NCBI RefSeq assembly: GCF_001424105.1
Contig: NZ_LMQH01000011.1
Span: forward strand, 1,056,730 to 1,120,729
Direction: 5' to 3'
Source: Chryseobacterium sp. Leaf394
GTDB lineage: Bacteria; Bacteroidota; Bacteroidia; Flavobacteriales; Weeksellaceae
DNA length: 64,000 nucleotides
Shown: in pieces, positions 19,010 through 27,803 of the stretch
How the letters are laid out: the number at the start of each line of letters is the position of its first letter
Numbering within the stretch: position 1 is the first letter of the stretch
The notes under the pieces: model-generated
The model's input: the letters and a program-made list of their open reading frames with translations, nothing else
What the model was told of the DNA's origin: nothing
Database searches by the model: none
Position numbers and translations under genes: made by a program

Positions 19010-19462
19010 ATGGCAACAGTAAACGTTTATCTTACCTTCAACGGTAATTGCAGAGAAGCATTCGAATTTTATCAGACCGTTTTCGATACGGAAATTCCTT
19101 ACATGGGAACTTTTGGTGAAATGCCTCCTCAGGAAGGAACCGAAATGTCTGAAGAAGACAAAAACAAAATTATGCATGTGAGCATGCCGATTTCCAGCGA
19201 AACAGTTTTGATGGGAAGCGACGTTGCTGGCGAATACGCAGAACAGGTCACGATGGGAAATAATTTCGCCATCTCTGTGAATGCAGAATCCCGTGAAGAA
19301 GCCCAAAGAATCTACGAAAGACTGGGCAGACAGGGCGGACACATGAAAATGCCTATGACAGACACATTCTGGGGTGCATATTTCGGTATGCTCACAGATC
19401 AGTTTGGTATAAACTGGATGGTCAATTACGACGACCCCTCTAAAACGCAACAACATCCTTAA
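19010..19462 (+). CDS. PhnB/YjdN-like VOC family protein
   Basis: 150 residues that open MATVNVYLTFNGNCREAFEF, the pattern of the PhnB-like branch of the VOC superfamily (annotated 3-demethylubiquinone methyltransferase-like, though not a methyltransferase). The C-terminal FWGAYFGMLTDQFGINWMVN block is typical. Function unknown; a small cytoplasmic dimer is expected. A terminator follows directly. Confidence 0.85.
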   Translation: MATVNVYLTFNGNCREAFEFYQTVFDTEIPYMGTFGEMPPQEGTEMSEEDKNKIMHVSMPISSETVLMGSDVAGEYAEQVTMGNNFAISVNAESREEAQRIYERLGRQGGHMKMPMTDTFWGAYFGMLTDQFGINWMVNYDDPSKTQQHP

Positions 19463-19479
19463 GATGTATTAAAATAAAG

Positions 19480-19507
19480 ACCGTCAGTTTCTCTGGCGGT
19501 TTTTTGT
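19480..19507 (+). terminator. intrinsic terminator after the PhnB-like gene
   Basis: 8-bp stem ACCGTCAG / CTGGCGGT (one G-T pair) followed by a T run. Confidence 0.75.
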
Positions 19508-19678
19508 TTTTTAAAAACGTTTAATTTCAATGACAATTTGACTTTTTGAATAAATGAGAATTAGATAATCTGACCATTTACGTCACAAAATTGATCTTCA
19601 ATCCGACTCTTTGTCTGTTATTGATTTTTAGTATTGATTTTGATTATTTGATAGAGAATATTTATTGTCCAACTATAC

Positions 19679-20353
19679 ATGAAACTTATTAAACCCTTTT
19701 CTGCCTTCCTTTTTCTTTTGACAGGATCGTTTTCAATTGCTCAAACCAATGATCTCGGAGCCTGGTATATGTATTTTGGAAACAATAAAATCAGCAATAA
19801 ATTTAATTTTCATAATGAAATTCAGTACAGAAGTTTTGACGGAACAGGTGATCTCGAACAGTTGCTGATCCGTACCGGAATTGGATATGACCTTACCGAA
19901 AACAATAATAATGTTTTGCTGGGGTACGGTTTTATCCTCAGCCAACCCTACAGAAACGGTGAAAAAACTGAGAATATTGAGCACCGGATTTTTCAGCAGT
20001 TTATTACAAAACAGAAATTCGGAAGGTTTAATCTTCAGCAGCGTTACCGTCTGGAAGAACGTTTTTTAGAAGATGATTTCAGGATGAGATTCAGATATTA
20101 CATCGGTTTAAACATTCCTTTAAATAATAAAGAGATGAGTCCTAAAACTCTGTATTTATCGGCTTACAATGAATTTTTTCTTCATCTGAACAGCCCTGTT
20201 TTTGACCGGAACCGTGTGTACGGCGCTTTAGGATTTGTTATTAATAAAAATATGAAAATTGAAGCCGGCTATATGAATCAGATTCAGGAAAATAAAAACC
20301 GCGGACAGATACAGATCGGGTTTTATAACAACATTCCCTTCACGGGAAACTAA
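19679..20353 (+). CDS. DUF2490 outer-membrane-like protein
   Basis: 224 residues with a signal peptide (ending FSIAQ). The mature part has repeated amphipathic beta strands (LGAWYMYFGNNKI, NFHNEIQYRSF, GIGYDL, RFNLQQRYRLEERF, MRFRYYIGLNIPL, GQIQIGFY), matching DUF2490, a predicted small outer-membrane beta-barrel. Role unknown. It stands alone; a short hairpin (AAGACC / GGTCTT at 20362-20379) lies after the stop but has a poor T run. Confidence 0.75.
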   Translation: MKLIKPFSAFLFLLTGSFSIAQTNDLGAWYMYFGNNKISNKFNFHNEIQYRSFDGTGDLEQLLIRTGIGYDLTENNNNVLLGYGFILSQPYRNGEKTENIEHRIFQQFITKQKFGRFNLQQRYRLEERFLEDDFRMRFRYYIGLNIPLNNKEMSPKTLYLSAYNEFFLHLNSPVFDRNRVYGALGFVINKNMKIEAGYMNQIQENKNRGQIQIGFYNNIPFTGN

Positions 20354-20482
20354 AGTAAAACAAGACCAGATTCGGTCTTTAAAAATACAGAGAAATTTAA
20401 TTTTAATCTGAACATTTCCGTTTGTTACTGAGATTATTTTTAAATTTAAATTAAATAAAAACTACACTAAAACTCAAAAATA

Positions 20483-22096
20483 ATGATTCACGATTACGTA
20501 ATTATTTCAATAGCCGTGCTGCTTTCCGTCATGATTCTTGTAATGATTGGTCAGAAGCTGAAAGTTGCCTATCCCATTTTCCTTGTCATTGCGGGTTTGC
20601 TGGTAAGTTTCATTCCCGGAATGCCGCAAATCGAGATTGAGCCAGATCTCGTTTTCCTCATTTTTCTTCCTCCGATTTTATTTGAAGCTGCGTGGTTTAC
20701 CTCATGGCAGGATTTCCACAAATGGAGAAAACAGATTTTTTCCATGGCTTTCGGTCTGGTATTTCTTACCTCAATCGTTGTTGCTTATCTTTCATCCTCA
20801 ATTATTCCAGGGCTTACGGTGGCGATGGGATTCCTTCTAGGCGGAGTAAATTCTCCTCCCGACGCTGTTGCTGCAACATCAATTTTAAGGAATATGAAAA
20901 TTCCGAAAAAAATTACAACCGTTTTGGAAGGGGAGAGTTTAATCAATGATGCTTCGAGTTTAATTGTATTTAAATTTGCTTTGGCGGCAGTTATTTCCGG
21001 GCAGTTTATTTTCCGCGAAGCCGTTCAGGACTTCTTTACAATGGCGATTGGCGGTGTCGCTGTAGGAGTCGGTGCAGGGCTTGTTTTCGGTAAGTTTTTA
21101 AGGATGATTCCTTCCAATTCAAATATTGACACAGTGATTACTTTGATTGTTCCCTATGTGATGTATGTTGCGGCAGAACATTTTCATTTTTCGGGAGTTC
21201 TCGCCGTAGTTGCAGGTGGTTTGCTGATGTCTTACAATTCACATTGCTATTTGAGTCACACCTCAAGAATCCAGACAGGAAATGTCTGGAGCGTTGTAAT
21301 TTTCTTAATGAATACCATTATTTTCATACTGATAGGTCTCGAACTTCCGGTTGTTATTGAATCCATGAAAGATTACACCATTTCTGAAGGTATTTTTTAC
21401 AGTATTGTCATCGGTGGAGCCATCATTTTTACACGTTTGGCTTACAGTTATGCAATAGTTTATGTTCCAAGGCTTTTTTCAAAAAAAGTAAGGCACGAAA
21501 ACCCAAAACCCGACTGGAAAGAGCCTTTTATCATCAGTTTTGCGGCGATGCGAGGTGTTGTTTCTCTGGCTGCAGCACTGTCAATCCCAGTTTACATCAG
21601 TCCGGGCGAACCTTTTCCGCACAGAAATATAATTTTATTCGTAACTTTTGTCATCATTTTAATTACCTTAGTAGGGCAGGGTCTCCTGCTTTCTCCAATA
21701 TTAAAATGGCTGAAAATAGAAGATGCCGGAAGTGAATTGCCTGAGGAAAAGCAGGAAGCAATCCTGATGCGGAAACTGAAAGAAACAGCTCTGGAAAAAC
21801 TGACAAGTGATTTTTCTGAACTTTCAGAAAAAAACAAACTCGTAAAACACCAGATTCACAAGCTTGAAAATGAGATGATGATGATGGCTGATAAAGCCCA
21901 GTGTATGGCGACAACAGGAGACTACGTTCTGGCAATGAATGAGAATAAAGACGTGCTGAGACAGGTGATTCAGGCACAGCGTAATGAACTTCACCGCATG
22001 AAGCGTGAGAAAATTTTTGATGATCACGTGATGAGAACGATAGAAATGCAGCTCGATTTTGATGAAGCAAAAATCACAGGTTTTGCACACACTTAA
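20483..22096 (+). CDS. Na+/H+ antiporter, CPA1/NhaP type
   Basis: 537 residues. About the first 400 form some 12 membrane helices; the SPPDAVAATSIL and GESLINDASS blocks (near residues 127-160) are the CPA1 ion-binding signatures, with the Asp of the ND pair as likely carrier residue. The last 130 residues are a charged, helical cytoplasmic domain rich in Glu, Lys and Met that could regulate the exchanger. It should exchange Na+ or K+ for H+ across the inner membrane; ion preference cannot be read from the sequence. Confidence 0.9.
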   Translation: MIHDYVIISIAVLLSVMILVMIGQKLKVAYPIFLVIAGLLVSFIPGMPQIEIEPDLVFLIFLPPILFEAAWFTSWQDFHKWRKQIFSMAFGLVFLTSIVVAYLSSSIIPGLTVAMGFLLGGVNSPPDAVAATSILRNMKIPKKITTVLEGESLINDASSLIVFKFALAAVISGQFIFREAVQDFFTMAIGGVAVGVGAGLVFGKFLRMIPSNSNIDTVITLIVPYVMYVAAEHFHFSGVLAVVAGGLLMSYNSHCYLSHTSRIQTGNVWSVVIFLMNTIIFILIGLELPVVIESMKDYTISEGIFYSIVIGGAIIFTRLAYSYAIVYVPRLFSKKVRHENPKPDWKEPFIISFAAMRGVVSLAAALSIPVYISPGEPFPHRNIILFVTFVIILITLVGQGLLLSPILKWLKIEDAGSELPEEKQEAILMRKLKETALEKLTSDFSELSEKNKLVKHQIHKLENEMMMMADKAQCMATTGDYVLAMNENKDVLRQVIQAQRNELHRMKREKIFDDHVMRTIEMQLDFDEAKITGFAHT

Positions 22097-22113
22097 TATT
22101 TAAAAGTAAAAAA

Positions 22114-22542
22114 ATGGACAATCCCATCGAAATTCAAACCGTAATTAAAGCATCTGCAACTCAAGTCTGGAAGGCTTTGACAGATAAAACAGAAATGAAA
22201 AACTGGTATTTCGATATTCAGGATTTTCAGCCCGTGACAGGAACTGTTTTCGATTTTTATGAGCCGGGAGATCATAAAAAATACCATCACGTAGGTGAAG
22301 TTCTGGAAGTAATTCCAGACAAAAAACTTTCGTATACATGGACGTATCCTGATTTTTCCACAGCAAAAACAACGGTTTTATGGGAAATTGAGGAAATGGA
22401 AACAGGGGAAACCTCCGTAAAAGTAACTCACAGCGATACAGAAAAATTCAGTGAACTGGGTGAAAATTTTTCACGCAAAAGCTTTGCAGAAGGATGGCGC
22501 GGAATTTTAAATCAAAGTCTGAAACCTTTTTTGGAGAAATAA
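22114..22542 (+). CDS. SRPBCC / AHSA1-like protein
   Basis: 142 residues with the START-like pattern of the Aha1 C-terminal family: IEIQTVIKASATQVWKALTD at the N terminus, an interior W-E-I-E strand and a C-terminal helix ending GWRGILNQSLKPFLEK. These proteins hold a hydrophobic ligand pocket; no catalytic role is evident. It follows the antiporter gene after 17 bp and is probably co-transcribed. Confidence 0.85.
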   Translation: MDNPIEIQTVIKASATQVWKALTDKTEMKNWYFDIQDFQPVTGTVFDFYEPGDHKKYHHVGEVLEVIPDKKLSYTWTYPDFSTAKTTVLWEIEEMETGETSVKVTHSDTEKFSELGENFSRKSFAEGWRGILNQSLKPFLEK

Positions 22543-22565
22543 ATTTAATGTCAGTTATATAATTT

Positions 22566-23093
22566 ATGTATTGTAAAAACTTAATCTGTTTATCTGTCTT
22601 CATATTGATCTTAAATTGCTCCAGATCCTCAGATTCAAAAGTTTCTGATCAGTTTATTGCAAAATTATCAGTCACTGACGATTCTTTACCTTCACCGTAT
22701 GTTGGGTACAATTTATATGTTAAGACAAATAACGATTCAGTGATTGTAAGTAATGTTAATTCTTTACATGAAATTTACAGCGACCATTATCAGACTGAAT
22801 TTAAAGACTTTCACAGCTTTCTGACAGCATTGTTAAAAAATAATTTTAAAATCAGTGAAGGAGCGGTTTCGAATCATAATTATGGAGCGTTTTTATCAGA
22901 TAAAAAAATTACAGGTCTTCCGGTAGAATCAATTGTAAAAAAATATTTTGATCAGGATAAAAACAGTAAAAAATACTATTTTTACCCACAGACTTTATCT
23001 TATAATACAAAACAGACAATATTATACAAAATGTTCTTAGATGGTTATTTAGTAAGCTTTGATGATTACGGCGGCAAATTTATTATTGAGTAA
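22566..23093 (+). CDS. lipoprotein, unknown function
   Basis: 175 residues; the N terminus has a hydrophobic stretch ending LILNC followed by SRSSDSK, a usable lipobox for this phylum. The rest shows no family I know. It contains many Lys, Tyr and Ser residues and ends with DGYLVSFDDYGGKFIIE. The gene is 23 bp after the SRPBCC gene. Confidence 0.65.
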   Translation: MYCKNLICLSVFILILNCSRSSDSKVSDQFIAKLSVTDDSLPSPYVGYNLYVKTNNDSVIVSNVNSLHEIYSDHYQTEFKDFHSFLTALLKNNFKISEGAVSNHNYGAFLSDKKITGLPVESIVKKYFDQDKNSKKYYFYPQTLSYNTKQTILYKMFLDGYLVSFDDYGGKFIIE

Positions 23094-23175
23094 GATTCTT
23101 CGAAATAATGATTTTATAAGCAAGATATAAGTTAATCTTTTAAGCATTTTTGATATTCAAATAAATATTTTTTTA

Positions 23176-23559
23176 ATGACAAAATTTAATGCACTCCGTC
23201 CAGTACTTTGGACTGACCATTTCGAAGAAACCATATCTTTTTATACCCAAATTTTAGGTTTCAGTTTAAATGAAAAAAACGAAAACTGGCAGTGGGCTTC
23301 TTTGCAGAAAGATGACGTGGTTCTGATGATTTCAAAGAAGAATGACCATTCTAAATCTAACAATATCGGCTTTTCGGGATCATTTTATTTTAATATAAAT
23401 GATGTGGAAATTTTATGGTCAGATCTTAAAGAAAAAGCTGATGTCTGCTATGAAATCGAAACGTTTGAATGGGGAATGCGTGAGTTTGCGATCTACGATA
23501 ACAACGGTTATATTTTACAATTCGGAGAGAATGTTTCGGAAATTAGCAAAGAGCCGTAA
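23176..23559 (+). CDS. VOC family protein (bleomycin-resistance/glyoxalase-like)
   Basis: 127 residues; RPVLWTDHFEETISFYTQILGF at the start (split by the family's first metal-ligand strand) and FAIYDNNGYILQFGENV at the end are typical VOC strands, and the Glu in the last strand should be a metal ligand or its equivalent. The third VOC gene within 5 kb, but with little resemblance to the other two. Specific function not assignable. Confidence 0.8.
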   Translation: MTKFNALRPVLWTDHFEETISFYTQILGFSLNEKNENWQWASLQKDDVVLMISKKNDHSKSNNIGFSGSFYFNINDVEILWSDLKEKADVCYEIETFEWGMREFAIYDNNGYILQFGENVSEISKEP

Positions 23560-23566
23560 TTTTTGT

Positions 23567-23574
23567 TATTTTTG
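23567..23574 (+). promoter_or_regulatory. candidate -7 element (TATTTTTG) for the glutaminyl cyclase gene
   Basis: A full TAnnTTTG match 19 bp before the ATG at 23594. Confidence 0.45.
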
Positions 23575-23593
23575 AGAAATTTTTAATTAGAAT

Positions 23594-24619
23594 ATGAAAA
23601 ATAAAATCATAGCAGGTTTTGCAGCTCTTTTAATGGTCGTTTCATGTAAAAATGACGAGAAAGTGATGAATAATCTTGCGGACTACAACAATTCTATGGA
23701 GGCGAAAGGATATCATTTCGGAGATAAACTCAATCTGCCACAGGATGTTTTAGATATGGCAGAAACCATTACCATCAGTTTTGGAGATAAAGAGACCAAA
23801 GATTTGGTTATTGATTCAAAATATTTCACGCTTGGAGATAATGCGGTTACTTTTAATATAAAAACAAAAGGTGGCAAAATGCTAAATCAGGATGCAACCA
23901 TCAATGTGTACAGCAAAACTCCAGAGCAGGCGCTGAACTATGAGATTGTAGCTGAATATCCTCACAATCCTGCCAATTTTGTACAGGGTTTTCAGATTGA
24001 CGGAAACACAATTTACGAAAGCGACGGTCAGTACGGAACTTCAAGACTGATTACCTATAAAATCGGAGATACTATTCCCACCAAAGAAGTAAAACAGCCG
24101 GCAGATGTTTTTTCTGAGGGCAGCACCATTGCAGGAGATAAAATCTACCAGCTTACCTGGGAAAATAAAAAAGGTTTTGTTTATGATAAAAATACCTTAA
24201 AACTGCTTTCAGAATTTCCTTATCCGGACATGATGGTGAAAGGATGGGGACTGACGTATGACGGTAAAAATCTGATTGCCTCAGACGGCACAAAAAATCT
24301 TTATTTTCTGAACCCAAATGACCCTTCAAAAATTGTAAGATACATTTCAGTTGCAGGAAACAGTTCGGTCTATGATCAGCTGAATGAGCTTGAATATTAC
24401 AAAGGTTTCGTTTACGCCAACGTTTGGCATCAGCCGATCATTTTAAAAATTGATCCAAAAACCGGTGAAGTTGTAGGTAAATTTGATTTCACAAAAATTG
24501 CAAAACCGTTTACCGACGCAGACAGCGAAAATGTACTCAATGGAATTGCCTTCAAAGGTGACAACATGGTCGTAACAGGTAAAAAGTGGTCTAAAATTTA
24601 TGAAGTTGCTATAAAATAG
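23594..24619 (+). CDS. glutaminyl-peptide cyclotransferase, lipoprotein
   Basis: 341 residues with a lipobox (MVVSC, Cys18). From about residue 115 the sequence follows the bacterial/plant-type glutaminyl cyclase family (Glu_cyclase_2), a five-bladed beta-propeller: NPANFVQGFQIDGNTIYESDGQYGTSRL, then VFSEGSTIAGDKIYQLTW, MKGWGLTYDGKNLIASDGT-like and LNELEYYKGFVYANVW blocks. The enzyme turns N-terminal Gln into pyroglutamate on exported peptides. The first 100 residues form an extra domain. It probably sits in the outer or inner membrane facing the periplasm. Confidence 0.88.
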   Translation: MKNKIIAGFAALLMVVSCKNDEKVMNNLADYNNSMEAKGYHFGDKLNLPQDVLDMAETITISFGDKETKDLVIDSKYFTLGDNAVTFNIKTKGGKMLNQDATINVYSKTPEQALNYEIVAEYPHNPANFVQGFQIDGNTIYESDGQYGTSRLITYKIGDTIPTKEVKQPADVFSEGSTIAGDKIYQLTWENKKGFVYDKNTLKLLSEFPYPDMMVKGWGLTYDGKNLIASDGTKNLYFLNPNDPSKIVRYISVAGNSSVYDQLNELEYYKGFVYANVWHQPIILKIDPKTGEVVGKFDFTKIAKPFTDADSENVLNGIAFKGDNMVVTGKKWSKIYEVAIK

Positions 24620-24670
24620 TTAAAGTTGAAAGTAATTTCTCTCTTAATAAAATAAAGTATGTAAATTGTC

Positions 24671-24695
24671 AGCGTTCCTTTCGGGACGCTTTCTT
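24671..24695 (+). terminator. intrinsic terminator after the glutaminyl cyclase gene
   Basis: 8-bp stem AGCGTTCC / GGGACGCT with one G-T pair and a TTTC loop, followed by TTCTT. The next gene could be read from a TTG upstream of this hairpin, which argues for a downstream start. Confidence 0.6.
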
Positions 24696-24707
24696 AGTAA
24701 AATAGTA

Positions 24708-25601
24708 TTGAGGTTATTTAGTATCATCTGTTTATTTTTATTCTGTACGGTTTCTGCGCAGAAAAGTCTTCCTTTAGACACACTGAAACTGAAGGAAGTA
24801 AAAGATTTTTTTGCCGATGATTACGGAAATCTTTACATCTACAAAAGCAAAGATTTCAGCCTGACCAAATACGATTCTCTTGGGAAACAGATCGGGCAGA
24901 TGATGCTTCCTGTTCCTTATAAAATTCAGAGTGTTCAGAATCCTTTAAGCATTCCGCTTTTTTCGGAAAATGCTCAGGAAATGAAATTTGTAGATCAGAA
25001 TCTCAACGATATTCAGAAGATAGATTTCAAACAGAAGTTCAGCTACATTAAACATGCTTATGCCGAAGATCTGCAGCAGATCTGGCTCTTGGATGAGAGC
25101 ACGAGAAGGCTTCTGCAATACAACTTCCGGAACGATACCACTATTAATTCTTATCCATACGACGGGGGTTTTGAAGATATTATTGATCTTTTGGTTTTCG
25201 AAAATAAGGTGTATGTTTTAAGTAAAAAACTGTTCAGGATTTACAACTTGAAATTTGAAAAACTTTTTGAAGCCGAAATTGCGAATGGAAAACGTTTCAG
25301 AAGAGAAAACGAAATGGTTTTAATAATTACCAAAAGCAGCATCCTGCGATTCAGCCCTGATCAGAAAATCACCAAAATATTTGAAGATCCCGACACGCAG
25401 ATTGTGGATAAAAACAGCCTCGCTTTTTTTGAACTAAAAGGCAACAAACTCTATCTTTACACACCCGAAACTATTCGTCTGATGGAAGCTAAAGCTAAGA
25501 AGGAAGAACTTGAAGAGACCATCGAAAAACTTGAAAACGAAAAATCTGAGAAAGGCGACGTTCTGAAGGTTTTGGAGGAAATTGAAAATCTTGGGTATTA
25601 A
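24708..25601 (+). CDS. secreted propeller-like protein with C-terminal coiled coil
   Basis: About 297 residues from the TTG at 24708, which gives a compact signal peptide (LFSIICLFLFCTVSAQ). A longer reading from TTG 24666 would translate the terminator hairpin of the upstream gene, so I prefer 24708. The middle part has repeated short strands around Tyr and Leu (DDYGNLYIYKSKDFSL, QIWLLDESTRRLLQYN, NKVYVLSKKLFRIYN) suggestive of a beta-propeller. Residues from about 260 on form a coiled coil rich in Glu and Lys. Function unknown. The next gene begins 23 bp after its stop. Confidence 0.7.
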   Translation: MRLFSIICLFLFCTVSAQKSLPLDTLKLKEVKDFFADDYGNLYIYKSKDFSLTKYDSLGKQIGQMMLPVPYKIQSVQNPLSIPLFSENAQEMKFVDQNLNDIQKIDFKQKFSYIKHAYAEDLQQIWLLDESTRRLLQYNFRNDTTINSYPYDGGFEDIIDLLVFENKVYVLSKKLFRIYNLKFEKLFEAEIANGKRFRRENEMVLIITKSSILRFSPDQKITKIFEDPDTQIVDKNSLAFFELKGNKLYLYTPETIRLMEAKAKKEELEETIEKLENEKSEKGDVLKVLEEIENLGY

Positions 25602-25624
25602 ATCTTAATAAGACACAGAGAAAT

Positions 25625-26239
25625 ATGCATATTGCGGTTACAGGAAATATCGGAGCAGGAAAAACCACCTTAACGACCATGCTTGCAAAACATTACGGGT
25701 GGGATGCACAGTTTGAGGATGTAGATCACAACCCTTATCTCGAAGATTTCTACGCAGATATGAGCAAGTGGAGTTTCGCACTGCAGATTTATTTTCTCGG
25801 AAGCCGTTTCAGGCAGGTAAAAGAGATCCGTGAAAGCGGTAAAAATATTATTCAGGACAGAACGATCTATGAAGATGCCCACATTTTTGCGGAAAACTTA
25901 AATGACATGAAACTTTTGTCAGACAGAGACTACAATAATTATGTATCGGTATTTAATCTGATGAAATCTTTCGTCTCGGCTCCAGATCTTCTGATTTATT
26001 TAAAATCTGATGTTCCAAATCTGGTAAAGAAAATTTATAAAAGAGGAAGGGAATACGAAGCCTCGATCAGCATTGAGTATCTTTCTAAACTGAATCAGAA
26101 GTACGAAAAATGGATCTCTGAATATACCGAAGGAAAGCTCCTTGTAATAGAAGTGGATGATCTGGATTTTGTTGAAAAGCCTGAAGATTTTGGCTTTATT
26201 CTTGAAAAGATTGAAGCGGAGCTGAATGGCTTGTTTTAA
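25625..26239 (+). CDS. deoxynucleoside kinase
   Basis: 204 residues. Walker A GNIGAGKT is at residues 7-14 and the DRTIYED block (DRS-like, residues about 79-85) is the nucleoside-kinase signature; a LID-like KKIYKRGREYE follows near residue 136. The family (dNK/dGK/dAK) phosphorylates salvaged deoxynucleosides with ATP. Cytoplasmic. The next gene follows after 27 bp, and that gap consists almost wholly of heptamer repeats. Confidence 0.9.
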   Translation: MHIAVTGNIGAGKTTLTTMLAKHYGWDAQFEDVDHNPYLEDFYADMSKWSFALQIYFLGSRFRQVKEIRESGKNIIQDRTIYEDAHIFAENLNDMKLLSDRDYNNYVSVFNLMKSFVSAPDLLIYLKSDVPNLVKKIYKRGREYEASISIEYLSKLNQKYEKWISEYTEGKLLVIEVDDLDFVEKPEDFGFILEKIEAELNGLF

Positions 26240-26260
26240 ATATCAAATATCAAATCTCAA
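26240..26260. repeat. three heptamers filling the dNK-ArsC gap
   Basis: Units ATATCAA, ATATCAA, ATCTCAA in register begin directly after the deoxynucleoside kinase stop codon and end 6 bp before the ATG of the ArsC-like gene. The ATCTCAA unit is the same as in the large array at 18865-19004. Confidence 0.7.
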
Positions 26261-26266
26261 ATAATC

Positions 26267-26614
26267 ATGGTACTTAAAGTGCTTCACAACGGAAACTGCT
26301 CAAAATCAAAAGCAGTTTTAGAATATCTTGACGAAAACGGCGTTGCCTTCGAAATTATAGATTTAATGGAAGATCCGCTTTCGGCATTGGAAATTAAAAC
26401 ACTATTGAAAAAGCTAAGCCAGAGCGTTCACGATCTGATCAGAAAAACAGATCGTCTGTATCTTGAAAACTACGCAGGAAAACAGCTTTCTGAAGATGAG
26501 TGGATTGATGTTTTAGTTAAAAATCCTTCACTGATTCAAAGGCCAATTTTAATTAAAGGTTCAGTGGCAATGCTTGGCAGACCGATTGAAAACGTGAAAT
26601 TCTTTATTGAATAA
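26267..26614 (+). CDS. ArsC-like (arsenate reductase / YffB family) protein
   Basis: 115 residues with a thioredoxin-like fold: NGNCSKSK carries the catalytic Cys11, and IQRPILI near residue 90 is the conserved Arg-Pro block. True glutaredoxin-dependent ArsC enzymes have HNPxCGTSR at the active site; here it is HNGNCSKSK, closer to the wider ArsC/YffB group whose substrates are unknown. No arsR or arsenite pump lies nearby, so arsenate reduction is only one option. Confidence 0.8.
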   Translation: MVLKVLHNGNCSKSKAVLEYLDENGVAFEIIDLMEDPLSALEIKTLLKKLSQSVHDLIRKTDRLYLENYAGKQLSEDEWIDVLVKNPSLIQRPILIKGSVAMLGRPIENVKFFIE

Positions 26615-26620
26615 AATAGA

Positions 26621-26650
26621 AAAAGTCAGCACTGCGCTGACTTTTATTTT
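26621..26650. terminator. bidirectional terminator between ArsC-like and DUF493 genes
   Basis: Perfect 10-bp stem AAAAGTCAGC / GCTGACTTTT with a 5-nt loop and T-rich or A-rich flanks on both sides, between convergent genes. Confidence 0.85.
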
Positions 26651-26667
26651 TAAGATTGGTTTCTGAT

Positions 26668-26973
26668 TTACAGAAGAATTACCTCTTCAATTTTACTTAC
26701 TTCCTTATAAATTCTCACTACCTGATCCGCGTCCAGAACAAAAGCATTGATGTTGCAGGCTGTATATTTTCCGTTTTTGCTTTCGCGGTTTCCTAAAGTA
26801 AATTTAATTCCGTCGAAAACCTTATAGATTTCGGTAAGTTTCGCCTGATCGGTAGGGATGATAAATTTAAATAAATAATCTTCCGGAAAATCGTGATTAT
26901 CTTCTAATTTCTGTTTCAGAGATTCATAAAAATCTTCAGGGCTGGCGTGTTGGTTTCCCTCTATTATATCCAT
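26668..26973 (-). CDS. DUF493 (YbeD-like) protein
   Basis: 101 residues. The YFKF-like strand FPEDYLFKFIIPTD, the middle FTLGNRESKNGKYTACNINAFV and the C-terminal VVRIYKEVSKIEEVILL fit the DUF493 ferredoxin-like fold of E. coli YbeD. Cytoplasmic, possibly a small ligand-binding regulator; no tested role. It follows the DUF4197 gene by 24 bp. Confidence 0.85.
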   Translation of the reverse strand: MDIIEGNQHASPEDFYESLKQKLEDNHDFPEDYLFKFIIPTDQAKLTEIYKVFDGIKFTLGNRESKNGKYTACNINAFVLDADQVVRIYKEVSKIEEVILL

Positions 26974-26997
26974 TTTTTAATTTGTCTTAAATTTAAT

Positions 26998-27678
26998 TTA
27001 CTGTTTTCCCAATGGTCCCAAAAGGCTTTTGGAATTTTCGATTTCGTAATCCTGTATAATGTTGAACATCCCGTTTACCAACTGTTCAGAAGCCAAAGTG
27101 CTCAGTCCGCCTGAATTAACTGACGTCTTATTACCTCCCAGCAGACTTCCTAAAAGATTACTTCCTGACAGCGCGGTGTTAATGGTCTTCACGATTCCGT
27201 ATTTGTTTAATTCCTGCTCAACCCTCGGCGCAATAGCCTGTATCAGCTGAGTCTGGGTTTTCTCTTTCAAAATTAAAGTGGCAGTTCCTTTTTCACCCTG
27301 AAGAATTCTGGTAACATCCTGTGCATTCAGGCTGTTCACAGCACTTTCCAAAATTGGTTTTGAAATATTGACTGTGTAAGCCGCTGCTTCAGCAATGTAT
27401 TGTTTTTCTTTCTGAACTAAGGACGGAGCAATCTTCTCCAAAGTAGCATTGATATCTCTCAGCTCCTTTGGTAGCGCTTTATCTATGAGATTACTCTGCA
27501 TAAAAGCATCTTTATTCCCGTAAATATTTGCGCCTTTATTTATTCCGCCAAGCAAAACACGTTTTATAACCGCCAGTCCAACATCAGATGTTGCAAGCGT
27601 AGTGCAGGATTGAACAGAAGTGGTAATTACAATACCGGTTCCCAAAATCAAAGCTGCAGCTATGATATATTTTTTCAT
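26998..27678 (-). CDS. DUF4197 lipoprotein
   Basis: 226 residues with a lipobox ending VQSC (Cys near residue 25). The mature part is mostly helical with KPILESAVNSL, DVTRILQGEKGTAT and ATLILKEKTQTQL blocks typical of DUF4197. It is predicted to face the periplasm; function unknown. A Ser/Gly-rich stretch near residues 170-195 is probably a flexible linker. Confidence 0.85.
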   Translation of the reverse strand: MKKYIIAAALILGTGIVITTSVQSCTTLATSDVGLAVIKRVLLGGINKGANIYGNKDAFMQSNLIDKALPKELRDINATLEKIAPSLVQKEKQYIAEAAAYTVNISKPILESAVNSLNAQDVTRILQGEKGTATLILKEKTQTQLIQAIAPRVEQELNKYGIVKTINTALSGSNLLGSLLGGNKTSVNSGGLSTLASEQLVNGMFNIIQDYEIENSKSLLGPLGKQ

Positions 27679-27771
27679 AATAAAGTTTAATAGAGATCAG
27701 GTTTCAAATATAGCACCAAAAAATCAGAGATGAAAATTTTGGTGAGTTATCGGGTTTTATAGGACGTAAAT

Positions 27772-27803
27772 AATGTTAAAATATGTCTGATATTTTTAAC
27801 ATT
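27772..27803. promoter_or_regulatory. inverted repeat upstream of the susC operon
   Basis: AATGTTAAAATAT and ATATTTTTAACATT form an imperfect inverted repeat with a 5-bp centre. It lies in the 404-bp gap between the divergent DUF4197 and SusC genes. Two further ATGTTAA-like boxes occur near 27917 and 27962. A regulator-binding role is only inferred; apart from these and the -7 element I see nothing else in the gap. Confidence 0.35.

Noticed and set aside
24666..24668. TTG at 24666 as start of the propeller-like protein
   Set aside because: It would translate the terminator hairpin of the upstream gene; the TTG at 24708 gives a normal signal peptide.
26267..26614. Arsenic resistance operon
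   Set aside because: Only an ArsC-like protein is present, with a non-canonical active site; there is no arsR, arsB or acr3 nearby.
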